Positions 34,428 through 41,916 of a DNA stretch of 64,000 nucleotides are shown piece after piece (position 1 is the first letter of the stretch; every line of letters starts with the position of its first letter). The notes under the pieces are model-generated. The model had not been told where the DNA came from. It ran no database searches and worked only from the letters and a program-made list of their open reading frames with translations. The stretch comes from Seongchinamella sediminis (lineage in GTDB: Bacteria; Pseudomonadota; Gammaproteobacteria; Pseudomonadales; Halieaceae), in assembly GCF_003457605.1 (NCBI RefSeq), contig NZ_QRAN01000004.1, forward strand, positions 124,001 to 188,000, in the 5' to 3' direction. The position numbers and the translations under genes are program-made.

Positions 34428-35198
34428 ATGGCCCGAGACAACCATGACAACGACTCCCTGCTGGAGTCCCTGCGCCGCCTGACTGGACAGGTGGCAGGGG
34501 GCACGTTTGAGCTGGCCAGGAACACCGCCACCATGACAGCCATGTTTGGCGAGACCTGGCTGCGCTCCACTGTGCTCAACCAGTTGGAGCCCGAGCGGCT
34601 CGAAGCCATGGCCGAGGCGGGGCATTTCCTGCGCGACGCCCGGGAAACCGCGGGCCTGTCCATCAAGGAGCTGTCCGAGACCCTGGGCATCAGCGACAAG
34701 AAGGTGCTGGAGGATATCGAAAGCGGGCAGACCATCATGCCGCTCGAGGCCATGCTGCGAGCGGCGTCGCTACTGGCCCGGCATGACCCGATCCCGTTCC
34801 TGATCAAGTTCATGCGCACCTATAATCCGTCGCTGGAGCAAACCCTCGAACAGCTGGGCGTACTGGCGCTGCCCAAGCAATATGAACGGGAACGCCGTTT
34901 CGTCAACCTCTACCGGCAACACGATTCGCTGCGCCAGTTCAACGATGACGAATACGACCGCTTTATCCGCTACATGGAGAGTTCCTGCAACCTGGTGCTG
35001 GATGTCATGGAGAAGGAAAAGGCCGCCGCCGCGAGCGCCCCGCAACGTCGCTCCGCCACCAGTAAGGCCGGCTCCGGCAGCAGCACCGCAAGTCGCAAAA
35101 CCACCGCCAGCAAAACCACCAGCCGCAAGACTACAGCGAAGAAAAAGGCCGCCCCCAAGCGTAAGCGCGCGCCTGCCGCCAAACGCAAAAAGGTATAA
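34428..35198 (+). CDS. HTH (XRE-like) protein with a histone-H1-like basic tail
   Basis: A 256-residue protein in three parts. Residues 1-65 are helical. Residues 68-105 form an XRE/Cro-like helix-turn-helix (AGLSIKELSETLGISDKK, then VLEDIESGQTIMPLEA). The last 60 residues are a Lys/Ala/Ser/Thr tail (TASKTTSRKTTAKKKAAPKR and more), like eukaryotic H1 and the AlgP tails of pseudomonads. The HTH could give sequence-specific binding while the tail gives general DNA or RNA affinity. It lies 4 bases before rlmKL, so the two may be cotranscribed. The composition of the tail probably reflects repeat-like low-complexity growth. Confidence 0.8.
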   Translation: MARDNHDNDSLLESLRRLTGQVAGGTFELARNTATMTAMFGETWLRSTVLNQLEPERLEAMAEAGHFLRDARETAGLSIKELSETLGISDKKVLEDIESGQTIMPLEAMLRAASLLARHDPIPFLIKFMRTYNPSLEQTLEQLGVLALPKQYERERRFVNLYRQHDSLRQFNDDEYDRFIRYMESSCNLVLDVMEKEKAAAASAPQRRSATSKAGSGSSTASRKTTASKTTSRKTTAKKKAAPKRKRAPAAKRKKV

Positions 35199-35202
35199 CC
35201 GG

Positions 35203-37422
35203 ATGAATGATGGGGCTGCAGACCAGTGGTTTGCCGCCTGCCCGAGAGGTTTGGAAAATCTCCTGGTGGCGGAACTGCAAAGCCTGGGCAGCGAGCGTAC
35301 CCGTGAGACGGTGGCCGGGGTTTATTTCCACGGCCCCAGCGCCATCGGCTACCGCGCCTGCCTCTGGTCGCGGCTGGCCAACCGCATATTGCGGCCGCTT
35401 GCTACCCTCGAAGTCGCGGATGCCGACCAGTTGTATCGGCAGCTGAAAACCATCGACTGGGGTTCGCTGTTTTCCGTCGACCAGTCCTTTGCCATCGATT
35501 TTTCCGGTGAAAGCCGCAGCATTCGCAACACCCAGTTTGGTGCCCAGCGCAGCAAGGATGCCATTGTCGACTGGTTTGTCGACAGCCAGGGCCAGCGGCC
35601 CAGTGTCGAGCGCAGGCAGCCTGATGTGCGCTTCAACATCCGTCTCAGCAAGGGGCGTGTGGTGGTTTCCATCGACTACTCGGGAGGCTCGTTGCACCAG
35701 CGGGGTTACCGGCAGAAAGCGGGGGTGGCGCCGTTGAAGGAGAATCTGGCGGCGGCGATTCTGCTGCGCGCCGACTGGCCCGGGATGGCGGCCCGCGGAG
35801 GCGCCCTGATCGACCCCATGTGTGGTTCCGGCACGCTGTTGCTGGAGGGGGCAATGATGGCCGCCGACATGGCCCCCGGGCTGGGTCGCCGGCGCTTCGG
35901 TTTTGAGCGCCTGAAAGACCATAATGAAGCCCAGTGGCAGGCCATCCTGGCAGACGCCAGCGGGCGGGCCGAACGCGGAAAAGCCCGCCAGTTACCGGAA
36001 GTGCGCGGTTATGACGCGGATCCGTCAGTAATACGCCGGGCCCAGGAAAACATCGCCCGCGCCGGTTTACAGCAGCATGTGCGGGTCAGCTGCAAAGCGC
36101 TGGGGGAGTTGCGCAAACCCACGCACACACCCTTGACCCGGGGCCTGGTGATTTGTAACCCGCCCTACGGTGAACGCCTGGGGGAAAAGGACAGCCTCAA
36201 GTTCCTCTATCGCGAACTGGGTGCAATGATGGTGCGTGAATTCCCGGACTGGCAGGCGGCGCTGTTCACCTCCGACCTGGACCTGGGTCGGGCTACCGGG
36301 CTGCGCAGTCACAAGCGCTATACCCTGTTCAATGGAGCCCTGGAAACGCACCTGCTGCTGTTCAATCTGGAGGGCAACCGGCTGCGCGACGCCGCCCCCG
36401 CCAGCGATCATGGCGGCCGCCCCCCTGGCACCTCCGGCAGCGAGCTCAGCGACGGTGCGAAAATGTTTGCCAACCGCATCCGCAAGAACCGCAAACGCCT
36501 GTCCTCGTGGCTGCAGCGGGAAGGTATAGACTGCTACCGCCTCTACGATGCCGATATGCCGGAGTACGCGGTGGCGGTGGATATTTACGGTGGCGCCGTG
36601 CACGTCGCCGAATACCAGGCGCCCCGCGGCGTTGACCAGGAGGCCGCTGACCGGCGCCTCGGTGAGGTGCGGGCGGCGTTGCCGGAAGCCCTGGGGGTGG
36701 CGCCTGAGGTCATTGCCTACAAGCAGCGGCGCCGGCAGCGGGGCAGCGCCCAGTATGAAAAACAGGCCAGCAGGGGAGAGTACCTCAGTGTGCGTGAGGG
36801 ACAGGCCAAGCTGCTGGTCAATCTGTGGGACTACCTCGACACGGGCCTGTTCCTCGATCACCGGCCGCTGCGGCTGAAGATCGCCAGTGAGTCCCGCAAC
36901 AGGGATTTCCTCAACCTGTTCTGCTACACCGGCAGTGCCACTGTGCACGCCGCTATCGGCGGCGCCAGGTCGACCACCAGTGTGGACATGTCCAACACCT
37001 ATCTGGGGTGGCTGCGCAAGAACCTGGCCCACAACGGCCTGGCGGAGACCCGCCACCACCTGGTGCGCGCCAATTGCCTGCAGTGGCTGGAGGAGGATAG
37101 CGGCAGCTACGACCTCATCCTGCTCGACCCGCCCTCGTTCTCCAACTCGAAAAGCATGGACGACAGTTTCGACGTCCAGCGGGATCACCCGCAACTGCTG
37201 CGGGCAGCCATGGCCCGGCTGCGCGGCGACGGCACGCTGTACTTTTCCAATAATCGCCGTGGTTTTAGCCTGGATGCCGGCATTGCGCAGCAGTTCAGCT
37301 GCCGCGATATCACCAATAACACCCTCGACCCGGATTTCCAGCGCAAGCGCAAGGTGCATTGTTGCTGGCAAATCACTCATCGCCAGGGCGCTCAAGGCCC
37401 ACTTTCCGTTCGGCCAAATTAG
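35203..37422 (+). CDS. rlmL: Bifunctional 23S rRNA methyltransferase RlmKL
   Basis: A 739-residue fusion. It has an N-terminal THUMP domain (about residues 45-155) and an RlmL methyltransferase with the N6/N2-type motif NPPYGERLG near residue 319, which acts on G2445. The C-terminal RlmK domain has LNLFCYTGSATVH and LDPPSFSNSK near 641, which acts on G2069. It modifies the peptidyl-transferase region of the large subunit. E. coli RlmKL is 702 residues and fused in the same way. ATG 35203 is chosen because the family N-terminus starts there and a longer frame overlaps the preceding gene. Confidence 0.95.
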   Translation: MNDGAADQWFAACPRGLENLLVAELQSLGSERTRETVAGVYFHGPSAIGYRACLWSRLANRILRPLATLEVADADQLYRQLKTIDWGSLFSVDQSFAIDFSGESRSIRNTQFGAQRSKDAIVDWFVDSQGQRPSVERRQPDVRFNIRLSKGRVVVSIDYSGGSLHQRGYRQKAGVAPLKENLAAAILLRADWPGMAARGGALIDPMCGSGTLLLEGAMMAADMAPGLGRRRFGFERLKDHNEAQWQAILADASGRAERGKARQLPEVRGYDADPSVIRRAQENIARAGLQQHVRVSCKALGELRKPTHTPLTRGLVICNPPYGERLGEKDSLKFLYRELGAMMVREFPDWQAALFTSDLDLGRATGLRSHKRYTLFNGALETHLLLFNLEGNRLRDAAPASDHGGRPPGTSGSELSDGAKMFANRIRKNRKRLSSWLQREGIDCYRLYDADMPEYAVAVDIYGGAVHVAEYQAPRGVDQEAADRRLGEVRAALPEALGVAPEVIAYKQRRRQRGSAQYEKQASRGEYLSVREGQAKLLVNLWDYLDTGLFLDHRPLRLKIASESRNRDFLNLFCYTGSATVHAAIGGARSTTSVDMSNTYLGWLRKNLAHNGLAETRHHLVRANCLQWLEEDSGSYDLILLDPPSFSNSKSMDDSFDVQRDHPQLLRAAMARLRGDGTLYFSNNRRGFSLDAGIAQQFSCRDITNNTLDPDFQRKRKVHCCWQITHRQGAQGPLSVRPN

Positions 37423-37482
37423 GAAACCTGCGGGGCCTGCTGGCTTCGCGCGTGAGCGACTGCAAACCTGGAGCGGCGAACT

Positions 37483-37491
37483 CTATCCACA
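37483..37491 (+). promoter_or_regulatory. Near-consensus DnaA box
   Basis: CTATCCACA differs from the DnaA box TTATCCACA at one position. It lies 182 bases before the perfect inverted pair at 37673 and 37690. Confidence 0.4.
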
Positions 37492-37504
37492 TTGGCGCAA
37501 AAAG

Positions 37505-37520
37505 CCCTGTATATACAGGG
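37505..37520. promoter_or_regulatory. 16-bp perfect palindrome, CTGT-N4-ACAG core
   Basis: CCCTGTATATACAGGG is fully symmetric. It resembles LexA half-sites (CTGT/ACAG), but the spacing is 4 bases instead of the 8 of the usual LexA box. TATAAA follows one base later, so it could be an operator over a promoter. Confidence 0.4.
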
Positions 37521-37596
37521 TATAAACGATGCGGGCCTGGAAAATGCTGGCAAAAAAGCTGTAAGTGCCTGATTATTTGCCCAAAAGAACGGAATG

Positions 37597-37629
37597 CCGC
37601 TCCATGCACTATGACGGTGCATGGAGCGG
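37597..37629. repeat. 13-bp perfect inverted repeat (hairpin)
   Basis: The arms 37597-37609 and 37617-37629 are perfectly complementary (CCGCTCCATGCAC / GTGCATGGAGCGG) around a 7-base loop. There is no T tract after it. It could be a terminator for a leftward or rightward transcript, part of a small RNA, or a recombination or protein site. Confidence 0.6.
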
Positions 37630-37670
37630 AACAGGCTTGACGCAGGCGGCGGGCAGGCGACTGTCCCCAT

Positions 37671-37700
37671 AGTTATCCACAGCCTGGCCTGTGGATAACT
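37671..37700. promoter_or_regulatory. Inverted pair of perfect DnaA boxes
   Basis: AGTTATCCACAG and CTGTGGATAACT form a perfect 12-bp inverted repeat around 6 bases. Each arm contains the exact DnaA box TTATCCACA (37673-37681 forward, 37690-37698 reverse). This is where DnaA would bind as a head-to-head pair. No dnaA, dnaN or gidA gene is nearby, so the chromosomal origin itself is not indicated. Confidence 0.7.
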
Positions 37701-37830
37701 ATTCAGGGTCGGCTGGCTTGAGCGGCTGCTCGGGCGACTGCAGGCGAGACCCGGCCAGGGCCGCACTGCTGCACAGCAAGCCGGGGTGGACGGCCGCGAC
37801 GTGGCATCCGTGCCCCGGCTGTGTTCAAAT

Positions 37831-37847
37831 TCCCCCCGACCGGGGGA
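37831..37847 (+). promoter_or_regulatory. Hairpin covering the ribosome site of the flavodoxin-like gene
   Basis: TCCCCC (37831-37836) pairs with GGGGGA (37842-37847) around a 5-base loop. The Shine-Dalgarno GGGGGAG is in the right arm and ends 9 bases before ATG 37858, so folding would block translation. Confidence 0.4.
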
Positions 37848-37857
37848 GCCTCTGAAC

Positions 37858-38325
37858 ATGACCTCTAACATGACCTCATTGCTGATCGTCTATCACAGCC
37901 AGAGTGGCGCCAGTGCCGCCCTGGCCCGGGCCGCATTGGCAGGCGCCAGCGCAGAAACGGGGGTACAGGCCAGGCTGCTGCGGGCCTGTGACGCCGGGGT
38001 TGCCGATCTGGTTGAGGCCAGTGGTTTGCTGCTGGTGGCGGCGGAGAACAGCGGTAGTCTCAGCGGTGGCGCCAAGGAGTTCCTGGACCGGGTTTTCTAT
38101 CCGGCAATAGACCGGCAACTGGTATTGCCCTATGCGCTGCTGGTGAGCGCGGGCAACGATGGCCGCGGTGCGGTGAGGCAGGCGGAACGCATATTCAAGG
38201 GCATTCCCTTCAAGGTGGCCAATCCCCCGCAAATTTTTCGTGGCGAACCGGGGGAGGAGGAGCTGGCGGCAGCTTTCGATACCGGACAGGCGCTGGCGGC
38301 GGGACTCGGCATGGGTATTTTTTAA
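37858..38325 (+). CDS. Flavodoxin-like / NADPH-dependent FMN reductase-like protein
   Basis: A 155-residue flavodoxin-fold protein. It has LLIVYHSQSGASAALARAA for the FMN phosphate, then GLLLVAAENSGSLSGGAKEFLDRVFYP, a pattern of NAD(P)H:quinone or FMN reductases in the 'YHSRTG' group. ATG 37858 has GGGGGAG at 9 bases; ATG 37870 is an alternative four residues later. It is followed after 9 bases by a thioesterase gene, so a small operon is likely. The electron acceptor is unknown. Confidence 0.75.
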   Translation: MTSNMTSLLIVYHSQSGASAALARAALAGASAETGVQARLLRACDAGVADLVEASGLLLVAAENSGSLSGGAKEFLDRVFYPAIDRQLVLPYALLVSAGNDGRGAVRQAERIFKGIPFKVANPPQIFRGEPGEEELAAAFDTGQALAAGLGMGIF

Positions 38326-38334
38326 GGACAGACA

Positions 38335-38838
38335 ATGGAACAGGATCACATCGAGGCGGTACCAGAGGGGTTTGAGTTGCTGCCCGACGGGCTCGGTTTT
38401 ACCGATAACCTCAAGCCCTGCTATCGCCGCCTGCGTGACCAGGAACTGCTCCTGGGCCTGGTGGTACAGCCACAGCACGCCAACTCAATGGGTATCTGCC
38501 ACGGCGGGGCACTGATGACCCTGGCCGACATCGCTGCCGCCTCCTGGGCCAACCTGGCACGGGGGGTGATCGCCGGCGCGCCGACCATCAACCTGAGCAT
38601 GGATTTTATCTCCGCCGGGCGCCAGGGGCAGTGGCTGGAGGCCCGCTGCGAAGGCGTGTCGCTAAAGCGCCTGTTCGGGTTCTCCCGCGGGGTCATCGTC
38701 AGCAGCCGGGGCGTGGTGGCCCGGTTTAATGCCACCTTCTATTTCCCGGACCACCCGGGGATGTCCCAGGACGGCGTGGTCAACCCCGGCCTGTTGCGCG
38801 GGCTGGCCGGTGACGGGGATCAGTCGCCCACGGACTGA
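38335..38838 (+). CDS. PaaI-type hotdog thioesterase
   Basis: A 167-residue hotdog-fold protein. The segment MGICHGGALMTLADIAAA matches the HGG-D/E signature of PaaI/YdiI thioesterases, followed by TINLSMDFISAGRQGQWLEA. It probably hydrolyses an acyl-CoA or aryl-CoA. AAGGACAGACA precedes the ATG. The 3' end overlaps the convergent LysR gene by 19 bases. Confidence 0.85.
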   Translation: MEQDHIEAVPEGFELLPDGLGFTDNLKPCYRRLRDQELLLGLVVQPQHANSMGICHGGALMTLADIAAASWANLARGVIAGAPTINLSMDFISAGRQGQWLEARCEGVSLKRLFGFSRGVIVSSRGVVARFNATFYFPDHPGMSQDGVVNPGLLRGLAGDGDQSPTD

Positions 38839-39695
38839 ACCGCATCGATGAATGCGCGGGCCGCCCGGGAAAGACTGCGGCCCCGGTGGTAAACCAGGCC
38901 CAGGGTTCGCTCAATTTTCACCCCGGGAATGTCGATAATGGCCAGGGATTCATCACCCATACTGCGCGGTAATATTGTCCAGCCCAGGCCCACCGAGGCC
39001 ATCATGCGAATGGTTTCCAGGTAGTTGGTCGCCAGCGTGACCTGCAGCTGCAGCGCGTGCTCATCAAACAGGCGCTTGATGATTTGCCCGGTATAGGTGT
39101 TCATCCCCGGCAGGATGGCCGGGTGCTGGCTCAGGGACGCCAGGCTGGGACGGCCCGTGGTCCGCAGCACATCGTGGTCGCGGGCGATCATGACATCCAG
39201 TGGATCCTGCCAAACCGGCAATGAAACCACGCTTGCCTCTTCCTCCGGCGCCAGGGTTACCACCGCCAGCTCCGCCTTGCCCTGCATGATGAGCTCGTAG
39301 GCCTGCTCCGAATCCATGAAGTCGATGTCGATGTTGACCTCGGGATAGGCGCGGTTGAAGCGTGAGAGCACCGGCGGCAGGCGATGCAGGCCGATGTGAT
39401 GACTGGTGGCCAGCCGCAGGCGGCCCGCCACCTCGCCGGCCAGGTCGCGCACTGACTGTTCAGCCTGCGCCAGCTCCTGCTGCACTGCCTTGGCGTGGGG
39501 CAGCAGCGCCCGTCCCGCCTCGGTCAGGGTAATCACCCGGCCGATGCGATCGAACAGCTCGCTGTCCAGCTGCTCTTCCAGCAGGGCTATCCGTTTGCTG
39601 ACCGCTGGTTGGGACAGGTGCAGCTTTTCCGCCGCCAGGGAAAAGGAGCCGGTCTCCGCCACCTGGAGAAAGGCCTTGAGTTGATGCGTGTCCAC
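38820..39695 (-). CDS. LysR-family transcriptional regulator
   Basis: A 291-residue LysR regulator. The N-terminal winged HTH has FLQVAETGSFSLAAEKLHLS and QPAVSKRIALLEEQLDSELF, followed by the effector-binding domain. It is divergent from leuC. A LysR gene in this position is also present in Pseudomonas, where it precedes leuCDB. Control of leuC or of itself is a natural inference. The shared 100-base gap contains two overlapping dyads and a promoter (39738-39777). The effector is unknown. Confidence 0.87.
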   Translation of the reverse strand: MDTHQLKAFLQVAETGSFSLAAEKLHLSQPAVSKRIALLEEQLDSELFDRIGRVITLTEAGRALLPHAKAVQQELAQAEQSVRDLAGEVAGRLRLATSHHIGLHRLPPVLSRFNRAYPEVNIDIDFMDSEQAYELIMQGKAELAVVTLAPEEEASVVSLPVWQDPLDVMIARDHDVLRTTGRPSLASLSQHPAILPGMNTYTGQIIKRLFDEHALQLQVTLATNYLETIRMMASVGLGWTILPRSMGDESLAIIDIPGVKIERTLGLVYHRGRSLSRAARAFIDAVQSVGD

Positions 39696-39737
39696 TAAGT
39701 ATTACCATTTGGAATTCAATGGATAAAAATAATAAAT

Positions 39738-39777
39738 TTGAGTAATTCTTTATGCAAGCGCATAATTCCGGAAATAT
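39738..39777 (+). promoter_or_regulatory. leuC promoter with overlapping dyads, probable LysR site
   Basis: TTGAGT (39738-39743) and CATAAT (39761-39766) are 17 bases apart, ending 29 bases before the leuC start. Over them lie TATGC-N4-GCATA (39751-39764) and ATAATTCCGGAAATAT (39762-39777), which is symmetric except for one base pair. These are likely operators for the divergent LysR regulator. Confidence 0.5.
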
Positions 39778-39795
39778 TCATGCATGAGGCGTCCC

Positions 39796-41226
39796 ATGGC
39801 CGGTAAAACCCTGTACGACAAGCTGTGGCAAAACCACCTGGTTGAACAGCGCGAGGATGGCAGCGCACTGATCTATATCGATCGCCAGTTGCTCCACGAG
39901 GTGACCTCACCACAGGCTTTTGAAGGTCTGCGCCTGGCAGGGCGCCAGCTCTGGCGCCGCGATGCCAACCTGGCGGTGCCGGATCACAACGTACCCACAG
40001 AGTCCGTGGAGCGCGCGGGCGGCGTGGCCGCCATCGCCGACCCGGTGTCGCGCCTGCAGGTGCAGACCCTGGATGAGAACTGCGCCGACTTTGAACTGGT
40101 GGAGTTCGAGATCAACGACGTGCGCCAGGGCATTGTGCATGTGGTCGGGCCCGAGCAGGGTGCCACGCTGCCGGGGATGACGGTGGTCTGTGGTGATTCC
40201 CACACCTCCACCCACGGGGCGCTCGGCGCCCTGGCCCACGGTATCGGCACCTCGGAAGTGGAGCATGTGCTGGCTACCCAGACGCTGATTCAGCAGAAGA
40301 TGCGCAACATGCTGGTGCGGGTAGACGGCAAGCTGCAGCCTGGCGTGACTGCCAAGGATGTGGTGTTGGCGGTTATTGGCAAGATAGGGACCGCCGGCGG
40401 TACCGGCTACGCCATCGAATTCGGTGGTGAGGTAATCCGCAACATGTCGATGGAAGGACGGATGACGGTCTGCAACATGTCGATCGAAGCCGGTGCCCGC
40501 ATGGGTATGGTGGCCGTTGACGACACCACGCTGGAGTACGTCAAGGGCCGCACCTACGCCCCCAGAGGCGAGCTGTGGGAGCAGGCGGTGGCTGCCTGGC
40601 GTGACCTGCACTCGGACGAGGATGCCCATTTCGACGCCGTGGTGGAACTGCGGGGCGAGGACATCAAACCCCAGGTGACCTGGGGGACTTCGCCGGAGAT
40701 GGTGTTGCCGGTAGACGGCCAGTTGCCGGATCCGGCCACCATCGAGGATGAGTCACGCCGTTCCGCGGTTAGCCGGGCGCTGGAGTACATGGGCCTGGAG
40801 GCCGGCTCGGCGATCACCGCTATCCGCCCGGACCGGGTCTTTATCGGTTCCTGTACCAATTCCCGCATCGAGGACCTGCGGGAGGCCGCCGCCGTGGTCA
40901 GGGGCAGGAAAAAGGCCGACAGCGTCAAGCAGGTGCTGGTGGTGCCGGGCTCCGGCGAGGTCAAGAAGCAGGCGGAAGCCGAAGGCCTGGACCAGGTGTT
41001 TATCGCGGCGGGCATGGAGTGGCGCGAACCCGGCTGCTCCATGTGCCTGGCGATGAACGCCGACAAGCTGGGCCAGGGTGAACACTGCGCGTCGACCTCG
41101 AACCGTAACTTTGAAGGTCGCCAGGGCTTTGGCGGCCGTACTCACCTGGTCAGTCCGGCGATGGCCGCCGCCGCGGCAGTGGCAGGACATTTTGTCGACG
41201 TGCGTGAGTGGCAGGAGAACAAGTGA
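39796..41226 (+). CDS. leuC: 3-isopropylmalate dehydratase large subunit
   Basis: A 476-residue aconitase-family subunit beginning [17 protein letters not shown]. It carries [20 protein letters not shown] and three Fe-S cysteines: one in FIGSCTNSR near residue 352 and two in [10 protein letters not shown] near 413-416. With LeuD it isomerises 2- to 3-isopropylmalate in leucine synthesis. ATG 39796 has GAGG 6 bases upstream; an in-frame ATG at 39784 is less likely. The stop overlaps the leuD start (TGATG). E. coli LeuC is 466 residues. Confidence 0.97.
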   Translation: MAGKTLYDKLWQNHLVEQREDGSALIYIDRQLLHEVTSPQAFEGLRLAGRQLWRRDANLAVPDHNVPTESVERAGGVAAIADPVSRLQVQTLDENCADFELVEFEINDVRQGIVHVVGPEQGATLPGMTVVCGDSHTSTHGALGALAHGIGTSEVEHVLATQTLIQQKMRNMLVRVDGKLQPGVTAKDVVLAVIGKIGTAGGTGYAIEFGGEVIRNMSMEGRMTVCNMSIEAGARMGMVAVDDTTLEYVKGRTYAPRGELWEQAVAAWRDLHSDEDAHFDAVVELRGEDIKPQVTWGTSPEMVLPVDGQLPDPATIEDESRRSAVSRALEYMGLEAGSAITAIRPDRVFIGSCTNSRIEDLREAAAVVRGRKKADSVKQVLVVPGSGEVKKQAEAEGLDQVFIAAGMEWREPGCSMCLAMNADKLGQGEHCASTSNRNFEGRQGFGGRTHLVSPAMAAAAAVAGHFVDVREWQENK

Positions 41227-41873
41227 TGAAAGCATTTACGGTAGAGACCGGTATTGTCGCGCCGATGGATCGGGCCAACGTGGACACGGACCTGATCATA
41301 CCCAAGCAGTTTCTCAAGTCGATCAAGCGGTCCGGCTTCGGCCCCAACCTGTTCGATGAACTGCGCTATCTCGACGAGGGGCAGCCCGGACAGGACTGCA
41401 GCAAGCGGCCTCTTAACGGGGAATTTCCGCTGAATTTTCCCCGCTACCAGGGTGCGTCCATTTTGCTGGCCCGGGAAAATTTCGGTTGCGGTTCCAGCCG
41501 CGAACATGCGCCGTGGGCGCTGGAAGATTACGGCTTTCGCTGCGTGATAGCGCCCAGCTTTGCCGATATTTTCTACAACAACTGTTTCAAGAACGGTGTC
41601 CTGCCCATTGCCCTGGACGCCGGCACTGTGTCACGGCTGTTCGCTGAAATGTACGCCAGCGAAGGCTACCGGCTGACGGTAGACCTGCAGAGCCAGACTG
41701 TGCTGACACCGGGCGGTGAGTCGATCCGCTTCGAGGTGGATGAGTTTCGCCGCCACTGCCTGCTGGAAGGGCTGGATGACATCGGCCTGACCCTGCAGAG
41801 CGCCGACGCGATCCGCGCCTATGAGCAGAAGGCGCGCCAGCAGTCGCCCTGGTTGTTTGACGTTATCAAGTGA
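41226..41873 (+). CDS. leuD: 3-isopropylmalate dehydratase small subunit
   Basis: A 215-residue swivel subunit. It has [20 protein letters not shown] at the N-terminus and [20 protein letters not shown] around residue 85, both invariant in LeuD. It joins LeuC in the dehydratase. Its ATG overlaps the leuC stop by two bases. It is followed after 43 bases by leuB, consistent with a leuCDB operon. Confidence 0.97.
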   Translation: MKAFTVETGIVAPMDRANVDTDLIIPKQFLKSIKRSGFGPNLFDELRYLDEGQPGQDCSKRPLNGEFPLNFPRYQGASILLARENFGCGSSREHAPWALEDYGFRCVIAPSFADIFYNNCFKNGVLPIALDAGTVSRLFAEMYASEGYRLTVDLQSQTVLTPGGESIRFEVDEFRRHCLLEGLDDIGLTLQSADAIRAYEQKARQQSPWLFDVIK

Positions 41874-41916
41874 ATCCCCCGGTCGCGCCCTGGCGCGGCC
41901 ACTGCGAGAACAGATT

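Larger units (their letters stand above)
37423..37857. other. 435-base intergenic region with DnaA boxes and dyads
   Basis: No convincing gene is found here; short frames lack ribosome sites or conserved sequence. The region holds a near-consensus DnaA box (37483), a 16-bp palindrome (37505), a 13-bp perfect hairpin (37597), an inverted pair of perfect DnaA boxes (37671-37700) and a hairpin that includes the next gene's ribosome site (37831). It looks like a regulatory or replication-control locus. Confidence 0.6.

Noticed and set aside
37505-37520. LexA box
   Set aside because: Half sites are 4 bases apart, whereas LexA boxes need 8; kept only as an unassigned palindrome.
37359-37640. 93-codon frame running from the end of rlmKL into the intergenic region
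   Set aside because: It overlaps the conserved rlmKL end, has no ribosome site and crosses the dyads; it is unlikely to be coding.
37671-37700. Chromosomal replication origin
   Set aside because: Two or three boxes without an AT-rich unwinding region and without dnaA, dnaN, rpmH or gidA nearby do not support oriC.
37801-37850. Sequence with GTTCAAATT suggesting a tRNA T-loop
   Set aside because: The T-stem cannot form (CTGTG versus TCCCC) and no acceptor or anticodon arm fits.
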